64,000 nucleotides of DNA, taken from the NCBI GenBank assembly GCA_016704535.1, contig JADIZZ010000012.1:148563-212562 (forward strand), in the 5' to 3' direction. The position numbers were made by a program, and so were the translations under genes. Origin of the DNA: Betaproteobacteria bacterium (GTDB taxonomy: Bacteria > Pseudomonadota > Gammaproteobacteria > Burkholderiales > Burkholderiaceae_C). How positions within the stretch are numbered: the first letter of the stretch is position 1; every line of letters starts with the position of its first letter. This document shows positions 18,221 to 27,076 of the stretch, one piece after another. The notes beneath the pieces are model-generated. The model had not been told where the DNA came from, searched no databases, and saw only the letters and a program-made list of their open reading frames with translations.

Positions 18221-19198
18221 TCAGGCGTCGAGGTCGATCTTGCGTTCGCGGGCGATGGCGGTCCAGCGCGCGATGTCGGCGGCGATGAACTTGCCGAAGG
18301 CGTCGGGTGACATGGGCTGCGGGTCCAGCGCCTCGGCGGCAAGCTTGTCGCGCATGTCCGGTGCCGCGAGCACACCGTTCAGCGTGTCGTTCAGCGTCTT
18401 GACCACCGACGCTGACATGCCGGCCGGACCCACCACGCCGTACCACTGCACGGCGTCGAAACCCTTGAAGCCGGCTTCGATCATGGTCGGCACATCGGGC
18501 AGCAGCGGGTGGCGCTTCGCGCCGGTGACACCCAGGGCGCGCACGCGGCCCGAACGGATGTGCGGCAGGCCGGCGGCCAGCCCCGGGAACATGGCCTGCG
18601 TCTGCCCGCCCAGCAGGTCGGTGAAGGCTGGCGCGATGCCGCGGTAGGGCAGGTGCACCATGAAGCTGCCCGCGGCCTGCTTGAAGATCTCCATCGACAG
18701 GTGGGTCAGCGAGCCCTGCCCGGCCGAGCCGTAGCTCACCTTGGCAGGGTTCGCTTTCAGGTAGGCGACGAACTCCTTCAGGTTCTTCACCGGCAGCGCG
18801 GCATTCACCACCAGCACGTTGGGCGTGCTGCCGATCATGCCCACCGGCGTGAAGTCCTTGATGGCGTCGTAGGGCAGCTTGCTGCGCGTGGCCGGGCTGG
18901 TGCCGTGCGTGGCGACATAACCCTGCAACAGCGTGTAGCCGTCGGCCGGCGCCTTGGCCGTGGTCTGGCAGGCGATGACGCCGCCGCCGCCGCCGATGTT
19001 CTCGACGATGAAGTTCTGCCCCAGCGCCTTGCCCCAGCGTTCGGTGACGGTGCGGCCGACGAGGTCGCTGCCGCCACCGGCCGACACCGGCACGATGTAG
19101 CGGATGTTCTTGGCAGGGAAGGCCTGCGCGCGCGCCGCGCCGGTGCCCAGCAGGGCCAGCGCCGCGGGCGTGGCGACGATGAATTGGCGTCTTTGCAT
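18221..19198 (-). CDS. TctC/Bug family periplasmic solute receptor (2 of 4)
   Basis: A 325-residue receptor of the same family, only distantly similar to its neighbours. The signal is Tat-like (MQRRQFIVATPAALALLG, cleavage near GAARAQA). The mature protein begins FPAKNIRYIVPVSAGGGSD, and the ligand loops are KAPADGYTLLQG and YGSAGQGSLTHL. It lies between the ModA-like gene (22 bases upstream) and receptor 1 (14 bases downstream), so at least three of these genes are probably co-transcribed. Confidence 0.93.
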   Translation of the reverse strand: MQRRQFIVATPAALALLGTGAARAQAFPAKNIRYIVPVSAGGGSDLVGRTVTERWGKALGQNFIVENIGGGGGVIACQTTAKAPADGYTLLQGYVATHGTSPATRSKLPYDAIKDFTPVGMIGSTPNVLVVNAALPVKNLKEFVAYLKANPAKVSYGSAGQGSLTHLSMEIFKQAAGSFMVHLPYRGIAPAFTDLLGGQTQAMFPGLAAGLPHIRSGRVRALGVTGAKRHPLLPDVPTMIEAGFKGFDAVQWYGVVGPAGMSASVVKTLNDTLNGVLAAPDMRDKLAAEALDPQPMSPDAFGKFIAADIARWTAIARERKIDLDA

Positions 19199-19220
19199 GG
19201 TGATGTCCTTCAATGTCTGT

Positions 19221-19919
19221 CTAGAAGTCGAAGCCGCCATCGGCGCGCAGCATGCGGGTATCTTCGCCGACAAGCAGCGCGATGAATGCCGCCGCCAGCG
19301 CAGGTTCGGCGGCCTGTGCAGCGACAGCCGCGGTGTAGGTGGTGGACAGCGCAAACTGTGTCGGCAGCAAGCCCACGAGCTCCACCCCAGGGGTGTACTT
19401 GATCTCGGTCACCTGTGTGCAACCGATGGGCGCAAGCCCCTTCGCGTCGGCCAGTTCGCGCATCGCGATGGCGCCGGCCGGGTAGGTGCGGAAACGCGGC
19501 TCCAGCGCTTCGAGGATGCCCATTTCCGCCATCACCTTCGCGAAGTGGATGCCCGCCGTGGAGCGCACGGCATCCGGAAAGTAGACGTCGCTACAAGCCA
19601 GCAGCGCAGCCTTCAGCCCTGCCGGCGTGGCGACGTCGGGATGCGGCGTGCCAGCCCGCACCGCCACGCCCGTGAACACTTGCCCAAGCGCGGCGCGCGT
19701 TTCGGCACGCAGGCGGCCTTCGGCACACAGGCTGTCGACCATGGCCGCCGTGACGACCATCACATCGCAGGGCTCGCCGGCCAGCAAGGCGTCCTTCATC
19801 GCGCCGACGGCGCCGAAACGGGCCTGAAGTCGTGCGCCCGTCTCGGCCTGGAAGCGCTCTTGCAGGGCCTTGACGAGACCCTGCGCAGCTCCGGCGCACA
19901 GAAGGTGGAGAGTGGTCAT
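19221..19919 (-). CDS. ModA-like substrate-binding protein lacking a signal peptide
   Basis: A 232-residue periplasmic-binding-protein fold of the molybdate-binding (ModA/PBP-II) type. The first strand begins at residue 3 (LHLLCAGAAQGLVKAL) and continues to FGAVGAMKDALLAGEPCDVMV, so there is no room for a signal peptide, and no upstream start supplies one. It could act in the cytoplasm as a ligand sensor or enzyme-like protein. Similar stand-alone genes occur with TctC clusters in Burkholderiales. The ligand is unknown. Confidence 0.75.
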   Translation of the reverse strand: MTTLHLLCAGAAQGLVKALQERFQAETGARLQARFGAVGAMKDALLAGEPCDVMVVTAAMVDSLCAEGRLRAETRAALGQVFTGVAVRAGTPHPDVATPAGLKAALLACSDVYFPDAVRSTAGIHFAKVMAEMGILEALEPRFRTYPAGAIAMRELADAKGLAPIGCTQVTEIKYTPGVELVGLLPTQFALSTTYTAAVAAQAAEPALAAAFIALLVGEDTRMLRADGGFDF

Positions 19920-19956
19920 CGCGGAGGGGTTCGCGGGCTGGCGCTGCAGCGGGCGG

Positions 19957-20946
19957 TCAGTCGACCTTGGCGCCCGAAATCTTTACGATGCGCTCCCACT
20001 TCGTGATGTCCTCGGCCATGTAGCGGGTGAACTCGTCGACGCCCATGGTCATGGCCGTCGTACCCTGGGCCGTCCAGGCCTTGCGCACCTCGGCGTTGCC
20101 GGTGATCTTGGCAATCTCGGCGTTGAGCTTGTCGACGATGGGCTTGGGCGTGCCCTTGGGCGCCATCACGCCCAGCCAGATCGTGGCCTCGTAGCCCGGC
20201 ACGCCGGACTCATGCACCGTCGGCACGTTGGGCAGTACTGGCGATCGCTGCTTGCCCGTTGTGGCGATGGCCTTCACCTTGCCAGCCTTGATCTGCTCGG
20301 CCATGGTCGGGATGGCGTCGAACATCATCTCGAGTTGCCCGCCCAGCACGTCGGTGCGGGCACCCGCGCTGCCGCGGTAGGGGATATGCACGATGCTCAC
20401 ACCGGCCATGGCCTTGAACAGTTCGCCGGCCATGTGGTACGGCGTGCCCGGGCCCGACGACGCGTAGGACATGCCACCAGGCTTGGCCTTGGCTGCAGCG
20501 ATCAGTTCCTTGACGTTGCTGGCCGGCAGGCCGGCCTTGCCCACCAGGACCAGGTCGCTGTAGTTGATGGGCGCCACGGGCACGAAGTCGCGCATCAGCA
20601 CGAAGGGCTTGTTCGGAATCAGTGACTCGTTGACGGTGTGGGTGTTGCTCATCACCAGCAGGGTGTAGCCGTCGGCAGGCGCCTTGGCCACGCCGTCGGT
20701 GCCGATGACCGACCCGCCGCCCGGCTTGTTCTCGACGATGAAGCTCTGGCCCATGGCCTCGCCCAGCCGCTGCGCGATGAATCGACCGAAGACGTCGGCT
20801 GAGCCGCCGGGCGCAAATGGCACCACGAGCTTCACCGGACGCGTCGGATAGTCCTGCGCCAACGCCGGCGTAAACGCACAGGCCAGGCCAGCGATCGCCA
20901 GGTTGGCCGTCAGCAGCCAGCCGCGACCGGACAAGTTCTCGCGCAT
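19957..20946 (-). CDS. TctC/Bug family periplasmic solute receptor (3 of 4)
   Basis: A 329-residue receptor. Three in-frame ATG codons lie close together (20958, 20952, 20946). GGAG six bases before the last one favours 20946 (MRENLSGRGWLL). The signal peptide ends near FTPALAQ, and the mature part begins DYPTRPVKLVVPFAPGG with the usual KAPADGYTLLVMS and YASSGPGTPYHM loops. It is the promoter-proximal gene of the minus-strand cluster and is followed by the ModA-like gene after 37 bases. The GntR-type regulator gene lies 130 bases upstream on the same strand. Confidence 0.92.
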   Translation of the reverse strand: MRENLSGRGWLLTANLAIAGLACAFTPALAQDYPTRPVKLVVPFAPGGSADVFGRFIAQRLGEAMGQSFIVENKPGGGSVIGTDGVAKAPADGYTLLVMSNTHTVNESLIPNKPFVLMRDFVPVAPINYSDLVLVGKAGLPASNVKELIAAAKAKPGGMSYASSGPGTPYHMAGELFKAMAGVSIVHIPYRGSAGARTDVLGGQLEMMFDAIPTMAEQIKAGKVKAIATTGKQRSPVLPNVPTVHESGVPGYEATIWLGVMAPKGTPKPIVDKLNAEIAKITGNAEVRKAWTAQGTTAMTMGVDEFTRYMAEDITKWERIVKISGAKVD

Positions 20947-21078
20947 CGTCATCTCCATGATTGGTTTTGATTGGTTGATTTTGGGTCGATAACCGATCAC
21001 TCTATCGGCGGCTCTTCGGCTGGTCAATGTGGATACCACGGTGGACGAACGCAGGGAACACTCTCTGGAAAACCGCTC

Positions 21079-21756
21079 TCAGTAACCCAGCATATTGGTG
21101 CGCACCTGCACCAGGTGCGCCACACACAGAGCGTGCGCGCGCTCCGCATCGCGGTCCTTCAGCGCGGCCACCAGCGCTCGGTGCTCCTGCTGGTACAGAG
21201 CACGCCGTTCGGGCGTAGCGCTGCGCCGTTTCATCACGCCCCACTCGCTGTGCGAGCGCACCTCGTTCATGAGCCGGAAGACGCCGGTGATGAAGCCGTT
21301 GTGCGTCGCCTCCGCGATTGCCTCATGCAGCGCGGCGTCCCACTTCTCGAAGTCTTCCAGCGTGGTGGCCGACTCGGCGCGGGCGTTGCAATCGTCCATG
21401 CGCGCGAAGTCGGCCGGCGTAGCGTTGCCGATGACCATCTCGATGAGCGCAGGCTCCAGCACCAGACGGGCGCTCATCAGCTCGGCCGGGCTCACTGCGG
21501 TGACGGCCACCGGCGGCGCGAGCTCGGTCAGCACCTGCTGCACCTGCTCTGCCACGTAGGTGCCACTGCCCACCGTCTGGGTGATCAGGCGCTTGCGCTT
21601 GAAGTCGAGCAAAACGCGGCGCACGGTGCTGCGGCTGAGGCCGAATTCCTCGCTCAGCGCGCGCTCGGTGGGAATGCGGTGGCCGGCCCGCCATGCGCGC
21701 GAGTGCAGCTTCTCGAAGATGGTGTCGCGCAGGTGGGCGGCAGCGTCCATGGGCAT
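21079..21756 (-). CDS. GntR family regulator (FCD domain)
   Basis: A 225-residue transcription factor. The winged helix lies at residues 5-70 (IPTERALSEEFGLSRSTVRR), and the helical FCD ligand domain at 90-220 keeps the metal-site residues expected in this subfamily (for example in DAALHEAIAEATHN and EHRALVAAL). FCD regulators usually respond to small organic acids. It sits between divergently and co-directionally placed FAH-family and TctC genes, so it probably controls both. The effector is likely the solute or intermediate they handle. Confidence 0.88.
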   Translation of the reverse strand: MPMDAAAHLRDTIFEKLHSRAWRAGHRIPTERALSEEFGLSRSTVRRVLLDFKRKRLITQTVGSGTYVAEQVQQVLTELAPPVAVTAVSPAELMSARLVLEPALIEMVIGNATPADFARMDDCNARAESATTLEDFEKWDAALHEAIAEATHNGFITGVFRLMNEVRSHSEWGVMKRRSATPERRALYQQEHRALVAALKDRDAERAHALCVAHLVQVRTNMLGY

Positions 21757-21814
21757 GCTCGCGGACGCGCCGCGCAGATCCTAAGTGGGCCGGAATGGTA
21801 GCATTTGGCCGTGA

Positions 21815-21835
21815 CTTGGGCTGCTCCAAGAGCCC
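21815..21835. promoter_or_regulatory. inverted repeat in GntR/FAH intergenic region
   Basis: CTTGG (21815-21819) and CCAAG (21826-21830) form a repeat with six bases between, overlapping GGGCT ... AGCCC (21818-21822 and 21831-21835). It lies between the divergent GntR and FAH-family genes and is a candidate operator. It does not match the FadR-type TGGTnnnACCA consensus, so the assignment is weak. Confidence 0.3.
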
Positions 21836-21862
21836 GCACCTTCAACCTCTGAGGAGACGGAT

Positions 21863-22732
21863 TTGCGCATTGCCACCATCGTTCACCAAGGCAAGCGTCG
21901 CGTCGGACGTCTGAGCGCCGACGGGATGCAGCTTGAACTCTTCGACATCGACGGGACACGCGGCGCCCTGCCACTGGCCGAGGCCTTCGCCGCCGGTGCC
22001 GCGATGCCCGCGGTCAGCGGCAGCGTGCCGCTGGCCGACGTGCAACTCATCGCGCCGCTGCCCGCGCCGCGGCGCAACCTGTGGTGCGTGGGCCGCAACT
22101 ACCACGCCCACGCCAAGGAACTGCGTGACACGGTGTTCAAGGACAACGCCAAGGCCGTCGACGCCTGGCCCATCGTCTTCACCAAGGCGCCCGAAACCGT
22201 CGTCGGGCCCGGTGCCGATGTGCAGTTGCCGGGCACAACGGTGTCGTCGCAGATCGACTACGAGGCGGAGCTGACGATCATCATCGGCAAGGGCGGCAAG
22301 AACATCAGCAAGGCCGACGCGATGGGTCACATCTGGGGCTACACCATCGTCAACGACGTCACTGCGCGTGACGTGCAGATGCGCCATTCGCAATGGGACT
22401 TGGGCAAGAGCTTCGACACCTTCTGCCCGATGGGACCGTGGATCGTCACCGCCGACGAAATGGACGGCACCGACACGCGTGTGCAATGCTGGATCAACGG
22501 CGAGAAGCGCCAGGACGCGCGCACCACCGACCTGATCTTCGACATCCCCACACTGATCGAGACCTGCTCGCGCGGCATCACGCTGCTGCCCGGCGACATC
22601 ATCGCCACTGGCACCCCCGCCGGCGTGGGCATGGGCATGAGCCCGCCGCGCTGGCTGCAGCACGGCGACGTGGTGCGCATCGAGATCGACGGCATCGGCA
22701 TACTGGAAAACCGCTTCGTAAAGGGAGACTGA
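21863..22732 (+). CDS. fumarylacetoacetate hydrolase family protein
   Basis: A 289-residue cytoplasmic FAH-family enzyme, full length, with an N-terminal lid domain and the catalytic domain from about residue 70 (NLWCVGRNYHAHAKEL). Metal ligands are present in DYEAELTIIIGKGG and NDVTARDVQ, and the GDIIATGTPAGVG loop is intact. Such enzymes hydrolyse acylpyruvates or decarboxylate oxaloacetate-like compounds in aromatic and sugar-acid catabolism. The start is a TTG at 21863 with GAGGAGA eight bases upstream. Receptor 4 follows after two bases, so uptake and hydrolysis are co-expressed. Confidence 0.9.
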   Translation: MRIATIVHQGKRRVGRLSADGMQLELFDIDGTRGALPLAEAFAAGAAMPAVSGSVPLADVQLIAPLPAPRRNLWCVGRNYHAHAKELRDTVFKDNAKAVDAWPIVFTKAPETVVGPGADVQLPGTTVSSQIDYEAELTIIIGKGGKNISKADAMGHIWGYTIVNDVTARDVQMRHSQWDLGKSFDTFCPMGPWIVTADEMDGTDTRVQCWINGEKRQDARTTDLIFDIPTLIETCSRGITLLPGDIIATGTPAGVGMGMSPPRWLQHGDVVRIEIDGIGILENRFVKGD

Positions 22733-22734
22733 CC

Positions 22735-23697
22735 ATGATGAAGAAACTGCTCGCCAGCCTGCTGCTGGCGCTCGGCGCCGGCGCAGCGATGGCCCAGGCC
22801 TGGCCGGCCAAGCCGATCACGATGATCGTGCCCTTCCCTCCCGGCGGCGTCGCCGACACCGTCGCCCGACCAGTGGCCGAGGCGCTGAGCAAGGCGCTGG
22901 GCCAGACCGTGGTGGTGGAAAACCGCGCCGGCGCGGGTGGTGCCGCCGGCATCGGCGCCGCGGCGCGTGCGCCGGCCGACGGCTATACCGTGCTGCTGAG
23001 TCTCTCGAGCATTTCCATCCTGCCCGAGGCCGACAAGATCCTGAACCGCAAGCCGGTGTTCACGCTGAAGGACTTCAAGCCCATCGCGCGCTTCACCGCC
23101 GACCCCACGGTGCTGGTGGTGCGTGCCGATTCGCCCTGGAAGACGCTGCCCGAGTTCATCGCCTACGCCAAGGCCAACCCGGGCAAGTTGAACTTCGGCA
23201 GCTCGGGCAACTACGGCACCATGCACGTGCCGGTGGAGATGCTCAAGGCGCGTGCCGGCGTCTTCATGACCCACATCCCCTACACCGGTGCCGGCCCCGC
23301 CGTGCTGGCACTGCTGGGCGGGCAGGTGGACGCCATTGCCAGCGGCCCCAGTACGGTGGCCACGCACATCCGCGCCGGCAAGATGCGCGCGCTGGCGCAC
23401 TGGGGCGAAAAGCCGCTTCAGGCCCTGCCCGAGGTGCCGAGCCTGAAGCAAGCCGGCTACCCGGTGGCCTTTGCGCAGTGGTCGGCGTTGTTCGTGCCGG
23501 CCGGCGTGTCGGACGACATCGTGCAGAAACTGCGCGTCGCCGCGCGCACCGCCGCGCAGGACCCGCAGGTGGTGGCCATCATCAACAAGGCCGGCAGCCC
23601 GATCGAGTACCTCGACGCGCCCGAGTTCCAGGCCTACTGGGATGCCGACGCAGCCGTCATGACCGAAGCGGTCCGTCGCATCGGCAAGGTCGAGTAG
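22735..23697 (+). CDS. TctC/Bug family periplasmic solute receptor (4 of 4)
   Basis: A 320-residue receptor with a Sec signal (MMKKLLASLLLALGAGAAMAQ) and mature start AWPAKPITMIVPFPPGGVAD. Ligand-loop motifs ARAPADGYTVLLS and FGSSGNYGTMHV are present. It is coupled to the preceding FAH-family gene (stop at 22732, start at 22735) and is the only one of the four receptors on the plus strand. No TctAB genes are adjacent. Confidence 0.92.
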   Translation: MMKKLLASLLLALGAGAAMAQAWPAKPITMIVPFPPGGVADTVARPVAEALSKALGQTVVVENRAGAGGAAGIGAAARAPADGYTVLLSLSSISILPEADKILNRKPVFTLKDFKPIARFTADPTVLVVRADSPWKTLPEFIAYAKANPGKLNFGSSGNYGTMHVPVEMLKARAGVFMTHIPYTGAGPAVLALLGGQVDAIASGPSTVATHIRAGKMRALAHWGEKPLQALPEVPSLKQAGYPVAFAQWSALFVPAGVSDDIVQKLRVAARTAAQDPQVVAIINKAGSPIEYLDAPEFQAYWDADAAVMTEAVRRIGKVE

Positions 23698-23733
23698 GCC
23701 GCGGGCGCGCAAGCGCCGCAGCGCCGCCGCGGC

Positions 23734-25080
23734 TCAGGGCTGGACGGCCGCGAGTGCCGCGGCCTCGCGCAGCCTGTCCTTCTTGCTCTTGCGCCGGCCC
23801 TTCACGCCACCGTGGGGGTCGGCCGACACCGGCGGCAGCACGGACGCCGGCTCGAAACCGACCACCTGTTCCCGCGGCACGCGCTGTTGCTGGCGTTTTT
23901 CGATGAGGCGGAAGTGGGCCTCGCTGCCGGGCGCGTCGGCGCAGACGAAGCTCACGGCCAGTCCCGCAGCACCGGCTCGGCCGGTGCGACCGATACGGTG
24001 CGTGTAGTCCACCGCCGAACGCGGCAGCTCGTGGTTCACCACCACGGGCAGTTCGGGCAGGTCGAGACCGCGCGCGGCCAGGTCGGTGGCCACCAGCACG
24101 TGCACGCGCCCCGCCAGCAGGTCAGCCAGCGCGCCACTGCGCCGACCGCTGCTTTGCTGGCCGTGCAGCGCGGCGGCGGCTACGCCTGCGCGGCGCAGCT
24201 TGTCGGCCACGTGCTCGGCAGCGTATTGCGTGGCCACGAAGACCAGCGCACGCGGCCAGGCCTCGGTCTTCAGCAGGTGGCGTAGCAGGAGGGTGCGTTT
24301 CGCCGTGTCGACGACGATGGCCCGCTGCGTGATGTTCGGCGCAGCGGCCTCGACCGCGGGAGCTGCTGGCGCCGACGGCTGCGCCGGCGCGATGGCCGCG
24401 TCGACCTGCAGCAGCAGCGCGTTGCGCTGCACGCGCTGCGCGAGTGCCCGCACGTCGTCGCCGAGCGTGGCGCTGAACAACAGCGTCTGGCGCTGGCGCG
24501 GCAGCAGCGCGAGTACCCGCCGGGTCTCTTCGGCAAAGCCGGCGTCGAGCAGGCGGTCGGCCTCGTCGAGCACCAGCAGTTCCAGGTCGGCCAGCCGCAC
24601 GGCGTTCTGGCGCGTCAGGTCGAGCAGGCGGCCCGGCGTGGCGATGACGAGATGGGCGCCGCCGCGCAGCGCCATCATCTGCGGGTTGATCGACAAACCA
24701 CCCACCGCGACCACGGTCTTGAGCTGCGGCGCCAGCGCATGTGCGGCGGCGGCGGTCTGCGCAGTGAGTTCACGCGTGGGCACCAGCACCAGCGCCCGCA
24801 GCCGGCGCGGCTGCTCGTCCAGCACGCCCTGCGCGGACAGCAGGCGCTGCAGCAGCGGCAGCAAGAAGGCCGCCGTCTTGCCGGCGCCAGTGGGCGCCTG
24901 TGCGAGCACGTCGCGGCCCTGCAGGATGGCGGGCAGCGTCAGCGCCTGGATGGCACTGGGCACGGCCCAGCCGGCCGCCCCCGCAGCACGCGCCAGGGCC
25001 GGCTGCAGGCCGAGTTCGGCAAAGGAGGCGGGGGCCGCGCGCACACCGGACGGATCGGCAGGAAGGGGGATCTCTGACAT
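23734..25080 (-). CDS. DEAD-box ATP-dependent RNA helicase (RhlE-like)
   Basis: A 448-residue helicase with all core motifs: Q motif region FAELGLQPAL, Walker A APTGAGKT, PTRELT, GG, TPGR, DEAD (LVLDEADRLLDAG), SAT, and in domain two ARGLDLP and HRIGRTGR. The C terminus is short and basic (GRRKSKKDRLRE), which suits RNA binding in ribosome assembly or RNA decay. The ATG at 25080 (MSEIPLPAD) is preferred over one four codons upstream. Confidence 0.92.
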   Translation of the reverse strand: MSEIPLPADPSGVRAAPASFAELGLQPALARAAGAAGWAVPSAIQALTLPAILQGRDVLAQAPTGAGKTAAFLLPLLQRLLSAQGVLDEQPRRLRALVLVPTRELTAQTAAAAHALAPQLKTVVAVGGLSINPQMMALRGGAHLVIATPGRLLDLTRQNAVRLADLELLVLDEADRLLDAGFAEETRRVLALLPRQRQTLLFSATLGDDVRALAQRVQRNALLLQVDAAIAPAQPSAPAAPAVEAAAPNITQRAIVVDTAKRTLLLRHLLKTEAWPRALVFVATQYAAEHVADKLRRAGVAAAALHGQQSSGRRSGALADLLAGRVHVLVATDLAARGLDLPELPVVVNHELPRSAVDYTHRIGRTGRAGAAGLAVSFVCADAPGSEAHFRLIEKRQQQRVPREQVVGFEPASVLPPVSADPHGGVKGRRKSKKDRLREAAALAAVQP

Positions 25081-25141
25081 GCGGCCCAGCATAGCGGGCC
25101 CGCCGCCCTTGAAACGGCACTCTTGAAAAGGCGCCGCACGT

Positions 25142-25155
25142 CCCGACTTGTCGGG
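25142..25155. promoter_or_regulatory. perfect 14-base palindrome at a gene start
   Basis: CCCGAC-TT-GTCGGG is a perfect inverted repeat that ends one base before the ATG of the small gene at 25157. It occupies the place of the ribosome-binding site and could be an operator or an RNA hairpin limiting translation. The same repeat lies about 60 bases upstream of the divergent helicase gene. Confidence 0.4.
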
Positions 25156-25156
25156 T

Positions 25157-25483
25157 ATGAGTATCGAAACCCGTCATCCCCTGCCGGCCCGTTTGCACAC
25201 GCTGGCCGCGCTGGCTGGCCTGCTGGAACGCCTGGAGGCAGCGCCGAGTTCGGCCAGCGCCGAGCAGTACCGCGGCGTGGCGCGTCAGGTTCAGGTGCTG
25301 CTGGCCGAGGCCGAACCCGACGAACACCTGCAACGCCTGCTGAATGCCGCACCGCACTCGGCCGAGTTGTACGAGAACCTGCGTTACGACATCGCCGGCC
25401 TGTGCCGCAGCCCGCTGGAAGCGGCGCTGAACGCCGAGCTGGCGGCCACGGCGGCCATCCGTCAGGCGCAGCGCGCTCGTTGA
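25157..25483 (+). CDS. small helical protein, unknown function
   Basis: A 108-residue soluble protein, largely helical, with heptad-like leucines in LHTLAALAGLLERLEAA and a run of alanine-rich helix at the C terminus. No signal peptide, membrane segment or known motif is visible. The ATG at 25157 (MSIETRHPL) is chosen because it follows a palindrome that occupies the Shine-Dalgarno position, and an upstream TTG would lie inside that palindrome. Typical codon use supports a real gene. It is divergent from the helicase and precedes the alkylation-repair genes by 100 bases. Confidence 0.6.
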   Translation: MSIETRHPLPARLHTLAALAGLLERLEAAPSSASAEQYRGVARQVQVLLAEAEPDEHLQRLLNAAPHSAELYENLRYDIAGLCRSPLEAALNAELAATAAIRQAQRAR

Positions 25484-25585
25484 CCGTGCCTTGAAGGCAA
25501 GGCCCGTTGCGGTATGGGGTTGCGCCGCGAAGGACAGGTCCGAAAACGGCGAGTCCTGCGTGCGCAGCTGCCTATCATCGGCCGC

Positions 25586-27076
25586 ATGGACCTCGACCCC
25601 GATGCTGCCTACCTCGCGCTGAAGGCGCGTGATGCCCGCTTCGACGGGCGGCTCTTCGTCGGCGTCACCTCCACCGGCATCTATTGCCGCCCGGTGTGTC
25701 GCGTGCGCACGCCGCGGCGTGAGAACTGCCGCTTCTTCGACACGCGCGCGCAAGCCGAGGCGGCGGCCTTCCGGCCTTGCATGAAGTGTCGGCCCGAGAT
25801 TGCGCCGGGCCTGTCGCACACCGACTCGTCGCGCTCGCTGGCACACAGCGCCGCACGACTCATGGAACACGCCGTGCACGGCGGCGAGGACCTAGCCTTG
25901 CCGGCGCTGGCCGCGCGCCTGGGCGTTACCGACCGCCATCTCCGCCGCATCTTCCAGGCCACGCATGGCGTATCGCCGCACGGCTACCTCGCCACGCAGC
26001 GCCTGCTGCTGGCCAAGCAGCTGCTGACCGACACGCCGCTGCCGGTGACGCAGGTGGCGATGGCCAGCGGCTTCGACAGCCTGCGCCGCTTCAACGCCGC
26101 GTTCGTCCAGCGTTACCGCTTGAACCCAACCCAGTTGCGCGGCGCAGGCGGGGCAGGCCGCGCTGCCGGGCGGGGCGCAGAACACGCTCTGCGCCTGGCC
26201 TACCGCCCGCCCTACGACCTGGACGCTGTGCTCGGCTTCTTCGCCCGCCGGCAGGTGCAGGGCGTGGAACAGGTCGACGGCCTGCGGCTGCGGCGCACGC
26301 TGGGCTGGCGGCAGAACGGTGATGTCGTGCACGGCTGGCTGGAGGTGCGCTTCGAACCTGCGCGCCACGAAGTGCATGTCATCACCTCGGACAGCCTGGC
26401 GCCGGTGCTGGGCGCGGTGCTGCAGCGGGTGCGCCTGGCGCTGGACCTCGACGCCGACCCCGCGCTCGTCGACCCAGTGATGGCGCGGCTGCCGCTTCCT
26501 CCACGCCCCGGCGCGCGCCTGCCAGGCGCATGGGACGGCTTCGAAACCGCGGTGCGCGTGGTGCTGGGCCAGCAGGTCACGGTCAAGGCCGCGCGCACGC
26601 TGGTGAAGCGGCTGGTAGACCGTCTCGGCACGCCTGTCGACACCCCCTTCGCTGCGCTCACGCATGTCTTCCCCGACGCCGAGAGATTGGCCACCACCGA
26701 CCCTGAAATCATCGGCAAGCTGGGCATCGTTCGCCAGCGCGTGAAGGCGTTGCAGGCGCTGGCTGCGGCCGTGGCGCAGGGCGACATCCCACTGCACCGC
26801 GGCGCGCCCCTGCCGGCCACGCTGGACGCGCTGCGCGCGCTGCCGGGCATCGGCGAGTGGACGGCGCAGGTCATCGCGATGCGAGCGCTGGCCTGGCCCG
26901 ATGCCTGGCCGGCCACCGACATCGGCCTCATGAACGCACTGGGCTCCAGCAAGCCAGGCCAGGCTCGCCTTCTGGCGCGCGACGCCCGGCACATCACCGC
27001 GCTGGCCGAGCCCTGGCGACCCTGGCGCGCCTATGCCGTGATGCGGCTGTGGCACTTCGTGGAGACCTCGGAATGA
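25586..27076 (+). CDS. Ada-AlkA fusion: alkylation-responsive regulator and 3-methyladenine glycosylase
   Basis: A 496-residue fusion protein. Residues 1-80 form the Ada zinc domain with four cysteines (IYCRPVCR and CMKCRPE), which in Ada takes methyl groups from DNA phosphotriesters. Residues about 85-195 are an AraC-type helix-turn-helix. Residues about 205-490 are an AlkA glycosylase domain with the helix-hairpin-helix LPGIGEWTAQ and the catalytic Asp in ATDIG. It should both sense methylated DNA and excise 3-methylpurines. The ATG at 25586 (MDLDPDAAYLAL) is the family start. The ogt gene overlaps its stop (ATGA), giving a two-gene repair operon. Confidence 0.92.
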   Translation: MDLDPDAAYLALKARDARFDGRLFVGVTSTGIYCRPVCRVRTPRRENCRFFDTRAQAEAAAFRPCMKCRPEIAPGLSHTDSSRSLAHSAARLMEHAVHGGEDLALPALAARLGVTDRHLRRIFQATHGVSPHGYLATQRLLLAKQLLTDTPLPVTQVAMASGFDSLRRFNAAFVQRYRLNPTQLRGAGGAGRAAGRGAEHALRLAYRPPYDLDAVLGFFARRQVQGVEQVDGLRLRRTLGWRQNGDVVHGWLEVRFEPARHEVHVITSDSLAPVLGAVLQRVRLALDLDADPALVDPVMARLPLPPRPGARLPGAWDGFETAVRVVLGQQVTVKAARTLVKRLVDRLGTPVDTPFAALTHVFPDAERLATTDPEIIGKLGIVRQRVKALQALAAAVAQGDIPLHRGAPLPATLDALRALPGIGEWTAQVIAMRALAWPDAWPATDIGLMNALGSSKPGQARLLARDARHITALAEPWRPWRAYAVMRLWHFVETSE

